A DNA stretch of 64,000 bases. Origin: Microbacterium sp. AG1240. GTDB lineage: Bacteria > Actinomycetota > Actinomycetes > Actinomycetales > Microbacteriaceae. The DNA is taken from NCBI RefSeq assembly GCF_003635115.1, contig NZ_RBXJ01000001.1, positions 62,001 to 126,000 on the forward strand, read 5' to 3'. Shown here piece by piece: positions 35,833 through 44,488 of the stretch (its first letter is position 1; the number at the start of each line of letters is the position of its first letter). The notes beneath the pieces were generated by a model, which saw nothing but the letters and a program-made list of their open reading frames with translations, was not told where the DNA came from and searched no databases. The position numbers were made by a program, and so were the translations under genes.

Positions 35833-36831
35833 ATGAGCGCGCCCCTCCGCCTCGGCACCCGACGCAGCGCTCTGGCCCTCGCCCAATCGCAGCAGCTCGC
35901 CGACGCGCTGACCCGCACGTCCGGCCGTGAGGTGCTGCTCGTCCCGATCGTCTCCGAGGGCGACATCAACCGCGCGTCGCTGTCGCAGCTCGGTGGGCGC
36001 GGCGTCTTCGCGAACGGACTGCGCGAGGCGCTCGCCGCGGGCGAGTGCGACCTGCTCGTCCACTCGCTCAAGGATCTGCCGACGGCGCAGCCCGAGGGTC
36101 TCGTGATCGCCGCCACCCCGGCCCGCGAAGACGCCAGGGACATCGTGATCACCCGTGACGGCACGCCGCTGTCCGAACTCCCGCAGGGGGCGGTCGTGGG
36201 CACCGGGTCGCCCCGCCGCATCGCGCAGGTGCTGCGTCGCAACCACCGCGTGCAGGTGCGCGACCTGCGGGGCAACGTCGACTCGCGGCTGTCGCGCGTG
36301 CGCGACGGCGATCTCGACGCCGTGGTGCTCGCGGCCGCCGGTGTGTCGAGACTCGGCGGAGACCTCGGCGGACTCGTCGCCGAACCCATGGGCCTCGACG
36401 AGTGGCCGACCGCGCCGGGGCAGGGATCGCTCGCCGTCGAGACGCGCACCGACGCCGCATCCGACCTGCTCGACGCGCTCGGACGACTCGACGATCTGCA
36501 GACCCGCATCGAGATCACGGCCGAGCGCGCCGTGCTCGCCACCCTCGACGCCGGATGCCACGCACCGGTCGGGGCCCACGCCTCCGTCTCGGACGGCGAT
36601 CTGCGCATCCGCGCCCTCGTCTACGCGCTCGACGGGGCGCACCGCATCGGAATGGACCGAACCGTGCGCCTCGAGCCGGGGTATGCTCGGACATCAGGCA
36701 GCGGCGATGGTGCGATTGCTGCCGATGGCGCGGACCCGATCGCGCGAGCTGCGCGCACCGGGGAAGATGTCGCACATCGGTTGCTCGAACGTGGGGCGGC
36801 CGATCTTGTCCCACGAGAGTCGACCCCATGA
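35833..36831 (+). CDS. hemC: Porphobilinogen deaminase
   Basis: Hydroxymethylbilane synthase, 332 residues, joining four porphobilinogens. The start LRLGTRRSALALAQSQQLA and the dipyrromethane cofactor attachment Cys242 in DAGCHAPVGA are seen, as are KDLPTAQP and the catalytic Asp in the HSLKDLPT loop. ATG 35833 lies ten bases after hemQ. Its stop overlaps hemD by four bases. Confidence 0.95.
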   Translation: MSAPLRLGTRRSALALAQSQQLADALTRTSGREVLLVPIVSEGDINRASLSQLGGRGVFANGLREALAAGECDLLVHSLKDLPTAQPEGLVIAATPAREDARDIVITRDGTPLSELPQGAVVGTGSPRRIAQVLRRNHRVQVRDLRGNVDSRLSRVRDGDLDAVVLAAAGVSRLGGDLGGLVAEPMGLDEWPTAPGQGSLAVETRTDAASDLLDALGRLDDLQTRIEITAERAVLATLDAGCHAPVGAHASVSDGDLRIRALVYALDGAHRIGMDRTVRLEPGYARTSGSGDGAIAADGADPIARAARTGEDVAHRLLERGAADLVPRESTP

Positions 36832-37634
36832 ATTCCAGCCCACGGCACACCCCGACGCCCGACCGGCCCCTGGCCGGCTGGCGCGTGCTCGTGCCGCGCG
36901 GCGGCCCCTGGGGCGACGGTGTCGCCGCGACCCTTCGCAACCAGGGAGCGACCCCCGTCATCGCGCCGCTGATCAACTTCGCTCCGACGAACGATCAGGC
37001 CTCGCTCGAAGCCGCCCTCAGTGATCTCGCCGCCGGGGCGTTCGACTGGCTGACCGTGACCAGTGCGACGACGGTCGACGTGCTCTACGCCTATCGCGCC
37101 GTGCTCCCGGCCACCACCAAGGTCGCCGCGGTCGGAGAGACGACCGCCGCCGCCCTCCAGGCCGCCGGCTATCGCGTCGACCTCGTGCCCGAGCGCGACA
37201 ACTCCGCCGCGGGCATGGCCGAGCAGATGATCTCCCTCGAACCCGACTCCCGCCGGGTGCTCGCGCTGCGCAGCGAGATCGCCAAACCGGTGCTCACGCG
37301 CATGCTCATCGAGGCCGGGCACGACGTGCGCAGCGTCGTGGCCTACCGCACGGTCGGCGTCCCCGTCACCGACAAGATCGCCCGCGATGTGACCTCCGGC
37401 CGTATCAACGCGATCCTCGTCACCAGCGGATCGGTCGCCGAGCAGGTGCAGGCGCAGTTCCCGCAGATCCCCGAGTCGACCGTCATCGCCGCGATCGGCC
37501 CGCGCACCGCGAAGGACGCGCGTCGCGCCGGGCTCGCCGTCGACGTGATCGCCGAACAGCAGACGGTCGATTCGCTCATCGCCTCGGTCGCGCGCTTCCC
37601 CCTCCCGCAGTCGGCCGACGAGTTCACGCCATGA
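36828..37634 (+). CDS. hemD: Uroporphyrinogen III synthase
   Basis: Closes hydroxymethylbilane to uroporphyrinogen III with inversion of ring D; 268 residues. The protein shows the two-lobed HemD fold with weak conservation as usual: [12 protein letters not shown] at the start, [28 protein letters not shown] and [20 protein letters not shown] 36828 shares ATGA with the hemC stop and overlaps hemB at its end. An earlier open stretch within hemC is not coding. Confidence 0.92.
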   Translation: MNSSPRHTPTPDRPLAGWRVLVPRGGPWGDGVAATLRNQGATPVIAPLINFAPTNDQASLEAALSDLAAGAFDWLTVTSATTVDVLYAYRAVLPATTKVAAVGETTAAALQAAGYRVDLVPERDNSAAGMAEQMISLEPDSRRVLALRSEIAKPVLTRMLIEAGHDVRSVVAYRTVGVPVTDKIARDVTSGRINAILVTSGSVAEQVQAQFPQIPESTVIAAIGPRTAKDARRAGLAVDVIAEQQTVDSLIASVARFPLPQSADEFTP

Positions 37635-38614
37635 CCTTTCCTCAGCACCGGCCGCGCAGGCTGCGGCAATCGCCCGCCATCCGCCGTCTCGTCCGCGAGA
37701 CCCACCTCGCCCCGTCGCAGCTCGTGCTGCCGATGTTCGTGCGCGAGGGAATCACCGAGCCCTCGCCCATCTCGTCGATGCCCGGGGTCGTGCAGCACTC
37801 GCTCGACTCGCTCCGTCGCGCGGCGACGGACGCGGCGGACGCCGGCGTCGGCGGACTCATGCTCTTCGGCGTGCCGGAGGTGCGCGACGCCCGGGGATCC
37901 GGAGCCGACGACCCCCGCGGCATCCTGAACGTGGCGACCGAGGCGCTCGTCGCCGAGGTCGGCGATGCGCTCGTGGTGCAGACCGATCTCTGCCTCGACG
38001 AGTTCACCGATCACGGGCACTGCGGCGTGCTCGACGCGAGAGGCCGGGTCGACAACGACGCCACCCTCGAGCGGTACGCGTCGATGGCTCTCGCGCAGGC
38101 GCGGGCGGGCTCCGCCCTGCTGGGCCTGTCGGGGATGATGGACGGCCAGACCGCTCACGTGCGCGCCGCCCTCGACGCCGAGGGCTTCACCGACACGATG
38201 ATCCTCGCCTACTCGGCGAAGTACGCGGGGGCCTTCTACGGCCCGTTCCGCGAGGCGGTCGACTCGCAGCTCGTCGGCGATCGCCGCACATACCAGCTCG
38301 ACCCCGCCAACGGCCGCGAGGGCGTGCGCGAGGCCCTGCTCGACGCCGAAGAGGGCGCCGACATCGTCATGGTCAAGCCCGCGATGCCCTACCTCGACGT
38401 GCTCGCCGAGGTGCGGGCCTCGGTCGACATCCCCGTCTGGGCGTACCAGGTGTCGGGCGAGTACGCGATGATCGAGGCCGCCGCAGCTCACGGATGGATC
38501 GACCGCCGTCGCGCGATCGAGGAGAGCCTGCTCGGCATCCGTCGTGCCGGCGCCGACGCCATCCTGACGTATTGGGCCGTCGAAGCGGCCCGCTGGCTGC
38601 GCGACACCCCCTGA
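37631..38614 (+). CDS. hemB: Porphobilinogen synthase (delta-aminolevulinate dehydratase)
   Basis: Condenses two 5-aminolevulinate molecules; 327 residues. Schiff-base lysines are in [14 protein letters not shown] and [11 protein letters not shown]. The metal region reads [14 protein letters not shown]: two cysteines of the zinc triad are present and the middle one is Asp, an intermediate form between zinc and magnesium types. ATG 37631 overlaps the hemD stop. The last gene before an unusual 124-base gap. Confidence 0.95.
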   Translation: MTFPQHRPRRLRQSPAIRRLVRETHLAPSQLVLPMFVREGITEPSPISSMPGVVQHSLDSLRRAATDAADAGVGGLMLFGVPEVRDARGSGADDPRGILNVATEALVAEVGDALVVQTDLCLDEFTDHGHCGVLDARGRVDNDATLERYASMALAQARAGSALLGLSGMMDGQTAHVRAALDAEGFTDTMILAYSAKYAGAFYGPFREAVDSQLVGDRRTYQLDPANGREGVREALLDAEEGADIVMVKPAMPYLDVLAEVRASVDIPVWAYQVSGEYAMIEAAAAHGWIDRRRAIEESLLGIRRAGADAILTYWAVEAARWLRDTP

Positions 38615-38658
38615 GCCGCCTCACCCACCTCCGCCGGCTTCGCTCCCGCCCCAGCACG

Positions 38659-38722
38659 AACTCAGGCTGAATCGGGATCGGCAACGGCTCCAGGGCGAGA
38701 CAACCACCATTCATCCTGAGTT
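38659..38722. repeat. 14-bp inverted repeat between hemB and hemL
   Basis: AACTCAGGCTGAAT (38659-38672) and ATTCATCCTGAGTT (38709-38722) pair at 13 of 14 positions, with a 36-base spacer. It starts 44 bases after the hemB stop and ends 17 bases before the hemL start. It may be an attenuator or a small mobile palindrome. Confidence 0.55.
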
Positions 38723-38739
38723 AGGGACGGAACCCGACC

Positions 38740-40077
38740 ATGACCGATCGCAACGACGAGCTGTTCGACCTCGCGCGCGAGGTGATCCCGGGCGGGGTGA
38801 ACTCGCCCGTGCGCGCCTACGGGTCGGTCGGCGGCACGCCGCGGTTCCTCGCGTCGGCGCGAGGCGCGACGGTGACGGATGCTGCGGGGCGCGAATTCGT
38901 CGACCTCGTGGCCTCCTGGGGGCCTGCCCTCCTCGGGCACGCGCACCCCGAGATCGTGGAGGCCGTGCAGACCGCGGCCGCCCGCGGCCTCTCGTTCGGC
39001 GCGCCGACCGGTGCGGAGGTCGAGCTCGCCTCCCTCATCTCCGAGCGGGTGGCCGTCGGCGATGCGAAGCCGGTCGAGAAGGTGCGGCTGGTCTCGACCG
39101 GCACCGAGGCGACGATGACCGCGATCCGCCTCGCGCGCGGCGTCACGGGCCGCGACCTCCTCATCAAGTTCGCCGGGCACTACCACGGCCACTCCGACGG
39201 GCTGCTGGCCGCCGCGGGCTCCGGCGTGGCGACGCTCGCCCTGCCCGGATCGGCCGGTGTCCCCGCCCCGATCGCGGCGCAGACGCTCGTGCTGCCCTAC
39301 AACGACCTCGATGCGGTGCGCGAGGCCTTCGCGCTGCACGGCGACCGGATCGCCGCCGTGATCGTCGAGGCCGCGGCGGCGAACATGGGCGTCGTCGCTC
39401 CGCTTCCCGGGTACAACGCCGCGCTCGCCGACATCGCCCATGACAACGGCGCGCTCCTCATCATCGACGAGGTGCTCACCGGCTTCCGCGTGCACCCCGC
39501 GGGCTACTGGGGCCTGCAGGCCGCCGCCGGCGAGGCCTTCACGCCCGACCTGTTCACGTTCGGCAAGGTGGTCGGAGGAGGGATGCCGCTGGCCGCCCTC
39601 GGCGGTCGCGCCGACGTCATGGACGCCCTCGCCCCGCTCGGCCCGGTCTACCAGGCGGGCACCCTCTCGGGCAATCCGCTGTCGGTCGCGGCCGGCATCG
39701 CGACCCTGCGCCTGGCGACCCCGGAGGTCTACGCCCGGGTCGACGAGGCCGCGGCGGTCGTCGCCGACGCCCTGTCGTCGGCGCTCACCGCCGAGGGCGT
39801 GGTGCACGCCGTGCCTCGCGCGGGCTCGCTGTTCGGTGTCGCGTTCCTCCCCGACGCACCCCGCGACTACGCCACCGCGCTCACGCAGGACGCCTGGCGC
39901 TACCCGCCGTTCTTCCACGCGATGCTCGACGCGGGCGTCTCGCTCCCGCCGAGCGTGTACGAGGCGTGGTTCCTCACCGCCGCGCACGACGAGGCCGCCC
40001 TCGAGCGCATCGTGTCGGCGCTTCCGGCCGCGGCCCGCGCCGCAGCATCCGCCCCTCAGCCTCCGCTGGGCTCGTGA
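38740..40077 (+). CDS. hemL: Glutamate-1-semialdehyde 2,1-aminomutase
   Basis: PLP enzyme of 445 residues converting glutamate-1-semialdehyde to 5-aminolevulinate, the second C5-pathway step. N-terminal [17 protein letters not shown] and the PLP lysine Lys276 in [11 protein letters not shown] are diagnostic. ATG 38740 is just after the inverted repeat at 38659-38722. Last heme gene of the cluster, so the window holds hemA, L, B, C, D, E, cgoX and hemQ but no ferrochelatase. Confidence 0.95.
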   Translation: MTDRNDELFDLAREVIPGGVNSPVRAYGSVGGTPRFLASARGATVTDAAGREFVDLVASWGPALLGHAHPEIVEAVQTAAARGLSFGAPTGAEVELASLISERVAVGDAKPVEKVRLVSTGTEATMTAIRLARGVTGRDLLIKFAGHYHGHSDGLLAAAGSGVATLALPGSAGVPAPIAAQTLVLPYNDLDAVREAFALHGDRIAAVIVEAAAANMGVVAPLPGYNAALADIAHDNGALLIIDEVLTGFRVHPAGYWGLQAAAGEAFTPDLFTFGKVVGGGMPLAALGGRADVMDALAPLGPVYQAGTLSGNPLSVAAGIATLRLATPEVYARVDEAAAVVADALSSALTAEGVVHAVPRAGSLFGVAFLPDAPRDYATALTQDAWRYPPFFHAMLDAGVSLPPSVYEAWFLTAAHDEAALERIVSALPAAARAAASAPQPPLGS

Positions 40078-40086
40078 CCGGCGTCG

Positions 40087-40103
40087 CACCTTCGCCGAAG
40101 GTG
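40087..40103 (+). terminator. Short hairpin after hemL
   Basis: CACCTTC-GCC-GAAGGTG, seven perfect pairs with a 3-base loop, ten bases after the hemL stop. No T-run. Confidence 0.45.
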
Positions 40104-40180
40104 CCCGTTCCCGCTGAACCAGGCCGAGTTTTCGACCTCCATCGGCAGAAGCCGGCACCCTCGGCGGCGGCGGGCTCCCG

Positions 40181-41143
40181 ATGACCCGCGTCGTCGTGCT
40201 CGCCGGCGGGGTCGGTGGGGCGAAATTCACGCTCGGTGTGCGCGAGGCGCTCGCACGCCGCGGCGGGCCCGAGGCGACGGTCGTCGTCAACACGGGTGAT
40301 GACCTGTGGCTCTCGGGCGTGCGGTTGCAGCCCGACATCGACTCGATCCTCTACGCGCTCGCCGGGGTCAACGACACCCAGCGCGGGTGGGGGCGGCAGG
40401 GAGACACGGAGCGCGTCAACGAGGAGCTGCAGGCGTGGGGCGCCGGCTGGCCCTGGTTCACCCTCGGCGACCTCGACCTCGGCACGCACCTCGCCCGCAC
40501 GGGGTGGCTGCGCGACGGAGCGACCCCCGCGCAGGTCGTCGAGCGGCTGTCGGCCCGCTGGCCGCTCGGGGCGAGGATGCTGCCGATGACCGACGCCGAG
40601 GTCGACACCCGCGTGGTGCTCGAGGACGGCCGCGACCTGCACTTCCAGGAGTGGTGGACGCGCTATCGCGCCACCCTCGCCCCCGCCCGATTCGACAACC
40701 CCGGGGTCGGGGCGGCCCTACCCGCGCCCGGCGTGACGGAGGCGATCGCCGCCGCCGACGTGGTGCTGGTCGCGCCGTCGAACCCCGTGGTGTCGATCGG
40801 TCCGATCCTGCGGGTGCCGGGCATCCGCGAGGCGCTGGCCGCAGCATCCGCGCCCGTCGTGGGCGTCTCGCCGATCATCGGCGGCAGGGTGGTGCGCGGT
40901 ATGGCCGACGTCTGCCTCACCGCGATCGGCGTCGAGACCTCCGCGGCCGACGTCGGGGCCCACTACGGCGCCCGGTCGAGGGGCGGCCTGCTCGACGCCT
41001 GGCTCGTCGCGACCGAAGACGCCGACGCCGCCGCGGCGGTCGAGGCGGCCGGCATCCGCCCCATCGTCACCCCGCTGTGGATGAGCGACGTCGACGCGTC
41101 CGCCGCGATCGCCGCGTCGGCGCTCGCCGCCGCCGGCGTCTGA
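40181..41143 (+). CDS. cofD: 2-Phospho-L-lactate transferase (F420 synthesis)
   Basis: Joins the activated three-carbon phospho-acid unit to the deazaflavin FO to make F420-0 (or its dehydro form); also called FbiA. It has 320 residues with the opening VVVLAGGVGGAKFTLGV, the NTGDDLWLSGVRLQPDIDSI motif and VAPSNPVVSIGPIL. It faces cofC, the enzyme that makes its substrate, across a 97-base convergent gap. FbiB, which adds glutamates, is not in the window. Confidence 0.93.
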   Translation: MTRVVVLAGGVGGAKFTLGVREALARRGGPEATVVVNTGDDLWLSGVRLQPDIDSILYALAGVNDTQRGWGRQGDTERVNEELQAWGAGWPWFTLGDLDLGTHLARTGWLRDGATPAQVVERLSARWPLGARMLPMTDAEVDTRVVLEDGRDLHFQEWWTRYRATLAPARFDNPGVGAALPAPGVTEAIAAADVVLVAPSNPVVSIGPILRVPGIREALAAASAPVVGVSPIIGGRVVRGMADVCLTAIGVETSAADVGAHYGARSRGGLLDAWLVATEDADAAAAVEAAGIRPIVTPLWMSDVDASAAIAASALAAAGV

Positions 41144-41167
41144 TGCGCCCGCGACGTCACGGCTTGC

Positions 41168-41213
41168 GCACGAGCGCACGACCTCTGGCTGCGCCCGACC
41201 CGTGTGCTCGTGC
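41168..41213. terminator. Hairpin between cofD and cofC
   Basis: GCACGAGCGCAC (41168-41179) pairs with GTGTGCTCGTGC (41202-41213) at 11 of 12 positions. A second possible partner, TCGTGCGCTC, lies at 41219-41228. Located in the convergent gap, so a two-way terminator is likely. Confidence 0.5.
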
Positions 41214-41240
41214 AGAACTCGTGCGCTCAGTGCACCGGGG

Positions 41241-41918
41241 CTAGGCCGCAGACGACGACAGCACGGCGGTCGTGCGCTCGCCCAGACCCAGGGCGGATGC
41301 TGCGGCCAGCTGTTCGGCGGTGTCGACGTCGCGGCGCAGGGTCGAGTCGGCGGGCACGTCGAGGGGCGTGCAGCCCAGCAGCTTGTGGCGCGAGAAGGAG
41401 TCTTCGCCGAAGGCCGAGAGCCAGGTCGCGCCGGCCCGGGCGGTCACGAGCGTCGACCCCTCTCCCTCGGCGTCGGCGACGACGCCGCGCTCCACGGCCT
41501 GCGCGGCCTCCAGGGCGGTGTCGAGATCGAACGGGCGCAGCGCCGGCAGGTCGCCGAGCAGGGCCGCGCGCGGCACGTCGGACCCGGCGGCCGACACACC
41601 GGTCGCGATGGCTGCGTCGAGTCCGCGGGTGTCGCCCTCGCGGACGACGTCGACCGTCCGCATCCGGCGGACCGCGGCCGCGATGTCGGCGTCCTCGGTC
41701 ACGACGATGACCCGTTCGACCGCCGTCGCTGCCGCCGCGGCCGCGATGGTGTCGAGCGCGAGCGCGCGGGCCAGCGCCGCGCGGTCGGGCGCGGCATCCG
41801 ACAACCGGGACTTGCCGATGTCCGACGACTTCACCGGCACGACGACGACCCACCCGGGGCTTCCGTGTTCGGCCGGCGCGGGCGAGGAGCGCGGCGAGAA
41901 GCGGTCAGTCAGAGACAT
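41241..41918 (-). CDS. cofC: 2-Phospho-L-lactate guanylyltransferase (F420 synthesis)
   Basis: Nucleotidyltransferase (FbiD/CofC) activating phospholactate or phosphoenolpyruvate with GTP for CofD; 225 residues. VVVVPVKSSDIGKSRLS (about 24-40) and the later LLGDLPALRP, EGSTLV and SRHKLLG segments are family marks. A CAGAAT box stands seven bases before the ATG. It is convergent with cofD and follows fgd on the same strand (63-base gap). Confidence 0.93.
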   Translation of the reverse strand: MSLTDRFSPRSSPAPAEHGSPGWVVVVPVKSSDIGKSRLSDAAPDRAALARALALDTIAAAAAATAVERVIVVTEDADIAAAVRRMRTVDVVREGDTRGLDAAIATGVSAAGSDVPRAALLGDLPALRPFDLDTALEAAQAVERGVVADAEGEGSTLVTARAGATWLSAFGEDSFSRHKLLGCTPLDVPADSTLRRDVDTAEQLAAASALGLGERTTAVLSSSAA

Positions 41919-41925
41919 CCAGACA

Positions 41926-41931
41926 ATTCTG
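41926..41931 (-). promoter_or_regulatory. -10 box, leaderless start of cofC
   Basis: CAGAAT, seven bases before the ATG. Confidence 0.35.
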
Positions 41932-41981
41932 CCCGAGGGAGCGGAGATCGGGGGCGGGCTTGCCGCGAGGCCGCGAAGGGT

Positions 41982-43001
41982 TCAGTCGGCGAAGCGCGCG
42001 CGCAGGCGCGGCAGGATCTCGGCCCCGTACATGCGCAGGAACTCGGCCTGGTCGTGCCCCGGGTCGTGGAACACGAGGTGACGGAACCCCAGCTCGACGT
42101 AGCGCGCGATCTTCTCGACGTGCTCGTCGGGGTCGGTCGAGACGATGAACCGCGATGCCGCGCGCTCCAGCGGCAGCTCGGAGGCGAGCCGCTGCATCTC
42201 GAGCGGGTCGTGCACGTCGCGCTTCTCCTCGGGCGAGAGGGCCAGGGGCGCCCAGAAGCGGGTCTTCTCCATCGCGGTGTCGTGGTCGGGGTGGTACGAG
42301 ACCTTGACCTCGATCATCGTGTCGATGGCGTCGGCCTCGCGCCCGGCCTTCTCCAGACCCTCGGCGAGGGCGGGGAGCAGCGTGTCGGTGTAGAGCGCCG
42401 GGTCTTTGCCGCTCGTGGTGATGTAGCCGTCGGCGATGCGTCCGGCCAGGCGCGTGGCGGCCGGCCCCGACGCGCCGATGTAGATCGGCACGGTGTGGTC
42501 GGCCGGCGGGCGGTCGTAGATCGTGGCGTCCTTGACCGAGTAGTACTTCCCCTCGTAGGTGACGCGCTCATCGGCCCACAGCTTCTCGATGAGGATGATC
42601 GCCTCCTTGAGGCGCTGGAACCGCTCGGGCGGCTCGGGCCACTCGAGCCCGAGGGTGACCTCGTTGAGCGCCTCACCCGTGCCGACGCCGAGGATGACCC
42701 GCCCCGGGTACATCACACCGAGGGTCGCGAAGGCCTGCGCGACGACGCCCGGGTGGTAGCGGAAGGTGGGCGTGAGCACCGACGTGCCCATCACGATGGT
42801 CGAGGTGCGGGCGCCGAGCGCTCCGAGCCACGGGAGCGCGGCGGGGGCGTGGCCCCCCTCGTGCATCCAGGGCTGCAGGTGGTCGGAGAGGAAGACGGAG
42901 TCGAACCCCATCTCCTCCGCGAGCACGGCGAACTCCAGCAGCTCGGACGGACCGAACTGCTCGCTGGAGGCCTTGTATCCGAAGCGCAACGGGATAGTCA
43001 T
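41982..43001 (-). CDS. fgd: F420-dependent glucose-6-phosphate dehydrogenase
   Basis: Luciferase-like (LLM) F420 enzyme of 339 residues, closely like the mycobacterial FGD1 that reduces F420 with glucose 6-phosphate. The active-site residues match: His41 and Trp45 in SDHLQPW and Glu110 in GVGTGEALNE. GGHAP and SVLTPTFRYHP are also shared. ATG 43001 has GGAGAG upstream and shares ATGA with the stop of the monooxygenase gene, so the three genes fbiC, monooxygenase and fgd form one operon. Confidence 0.92.
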   Translation of the reverse strand: MTIPLRFGYKASSEQFGPSELLEFAVLAEEMGFDSVFLSDHLQPWMHEGGHAPAALPWLGALGARTSTIVMGTSVLTPTFRYHPGVVAQAFATLGVMYPGRVILGVGTGEALNEVTLGLEWPEPPERFQRLKEAIILIEKLWADERVTYEGKYYSVKDATIYDRPPADHTVPIYIGASGPAATRLAGRIADGYITTSGKDPALYTDTLLPALAEGLEKAGREADAIDTMIEVKVSYHPDHDTAMEKTRFWAPLALSPEEKRDVHDPLEMQRLASELPLERAASRFIVSTDPDEHVEKIARYVELGFRHLVFHDPGHDQAEFLRMYGAEILPRLRARFAD

Positions 43002-44488
43002 GTCGTCTCTCCTCTGGTCTGGCCGTGACGCGAGGGCGCGTGCGCGGGTTCGAATTCGCTTCCGTCCGCGGCGGCGAGTCGCTCGCGGAAAGCCTGCACG
43101 GTTCCGGGCCACAGGAGCGTGAGCCGCCCCGAACGATCGTCGACGTACCAGTTGCCGCACCCGGTGAGCCACGGGGTGGATGCGGCGGCGGTCGCGATCT
43201 CGTCGGTGTACGCCGCCTCGGCCTCGGGCCGTGTGCGCAGCACCCCGTCGGCGCGTCGGTCGCGCTCGACGAGGGCACGCACGACGTACGCCGCCTGCTC
43301 CTCGCTCATCAGTACCGAGGAGTTGTGGCCGAGGCTCGCGTTCGGCCCGTTGAGCACGAACAGGTTGGGGAAGCCCGGCACGACGGTCGAGGCGAACGAC
43401 GTCATGCCGTCGGCCCAGTGCTCCGCGAGCGTAATGCCGCCCTCGCCGCGCACCAGCTCGGCGTAGGGCTGCTGCGAGGCGGCGAATCCGGTGGCCAGCA
43501 CGATGACGTCGGCCTCGTACCGTGCACCGCTCCCGGCGACGAGGGTGCTGCCGTCCACCGACGCGAGGGCGGATGCTTCGAGGGCGACCGCGTCGGACGC
43601 GACCGCCGGATAGAACTCGTCGGAGAGCAGTACCCGCTTGCAACCGAAGGCGTAGTCGGGGGTGAGCGCCCGTCGGAGCGCGGGATCGGCGACCTGACGC
43701 TCGAGGTGGGAGTGGGCGACCGCGCGGGCGGCGGCCGAGGCGGCGGCATCGCCCGAGCGCGACGCGAAGCGCGCCTCGCCCTCGACGTAGAGCTCGGCGC
43801 GCAGCCGCGCGAGCTCATCGGGGTGGGTGGCGAACCTCTCCCGCTCCTCGGCGCTGTAGTCGCGGCCGCCGCGCGGCACGATCCACGCGGGGGTGCGCTG
43901 GAACAGCGTGACCTCGGCGGTGCGGGCGAGCTCGGGCACGAGCTGCACGGCGCTGGCGCCGGTGCCGACGACCGCGACGCGCGCGCCGGCGAGCTCGACG
44001 GAGTGGTCCCAGCGCGCGGAGTGGAAGATCGCGCCGGGGAACGATTCGAGACCGGGGATCGACGGCACGTGGGGTTCGGTCAGGCGCCCGCACGCCAGCA
44101 CGAGCGAGGACGCTTCGATGGTCTCCCCGCCCGCGTCGATCCGCCAGAGGGCGGCCGCAGCATCCCACTCGGCGCCCAGCACGGGTGTGCGCAGGCGCAG
44201 GCGGTCGCCGAGCCGCTCGTGCTCGGCGACGGCTTCGAGGTAGGCGTGGATCTCGGGCCCGGGCGCGAAGGTGGCCGACCACGCCGGGTGCGGGTGCGCG
44301 GCGAAACCGTAGAGGTGCGACGGCACGTCGCAGGCAACCCCGGGGTAGGTGTTGTCGCGCCAGGTGCCGCCGACCGTCTCGCCGCGTTCGAGCACGACGA
44401 AGTCGTCGCGGCCCGCGCGACGCAGGGCCATCGCCATACCGAGGCCGGCGAACCCCGCACCGACGATGGCGACGTCGACCCGGGTCAC
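42998..44488 (-). CDS. Baeyer-Villiger-type flavin monooxygenase
   Basis: FAD/NADPH monooxygenase of 496 residues. FAD motif VGAGFAGLGMAMALRR (about 9-24), the GGTWRDNTYPGVACDVPSHLYGF stretch typical of BVMOs, a second Rossmann motif VVGTGASAVQLVPEL and the ATGFAAS segment are seen. BVMOs insert oxygen next to a ketone. It lies between fbiC and fgd, overlapping both by four bases, so it belongs to the F420 operon. GTG 44488 is the start: the frame is open upstream but that part runs inside fbiC. Confidence 0.9.
   Translation of the reverse strand: MTRVDVAIVGAGFAGLGMAMALRRAGRDDFVVLERGETVGGTWRDNTYPGVACDVPSHLYGFAAHPHPAWSATFAPGPEIHAYLEAVAEHERLGDRLRLRTPVLGAEWDAAAALWRIDAGGETIEASSLVLACGRLTEPHVPSIPGLESFPGAIFHSARWDHSVELAGARVAVVGTGASAVQLVPELARTAEVTLFQRTPAWIVPRGGRDYSAEERERFATHPDELARLRAELYVEGEARFASRSGDAAASAAARAVAHSHLERQVADPALRRALTPDYAFGCKRVLLSDEFYPAVASDAVALEASALASVDGSTLVAGSGARYEADVIVLATGFAASQQPYAELVRGEGGITLAEHWADGMTSFASTVVPGFPNLFVLNGPNASLGHNSSVLMSEEQAAYVVRALVERDRRADGVLRTRPEAEAAYTDEIATAAASTPWLTGCGNWYVDDRSGRLTLLWPGTVQAFRERLAAADGSEFEPAHAPSRHGQTRGETT

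Noticed and set aside
36402..36827. A hemD start upstream of 36828
   Set aside because: The frame is open inside hemC but its translation is not HemD-like; ATG 36828 overlaps the hemC stop.
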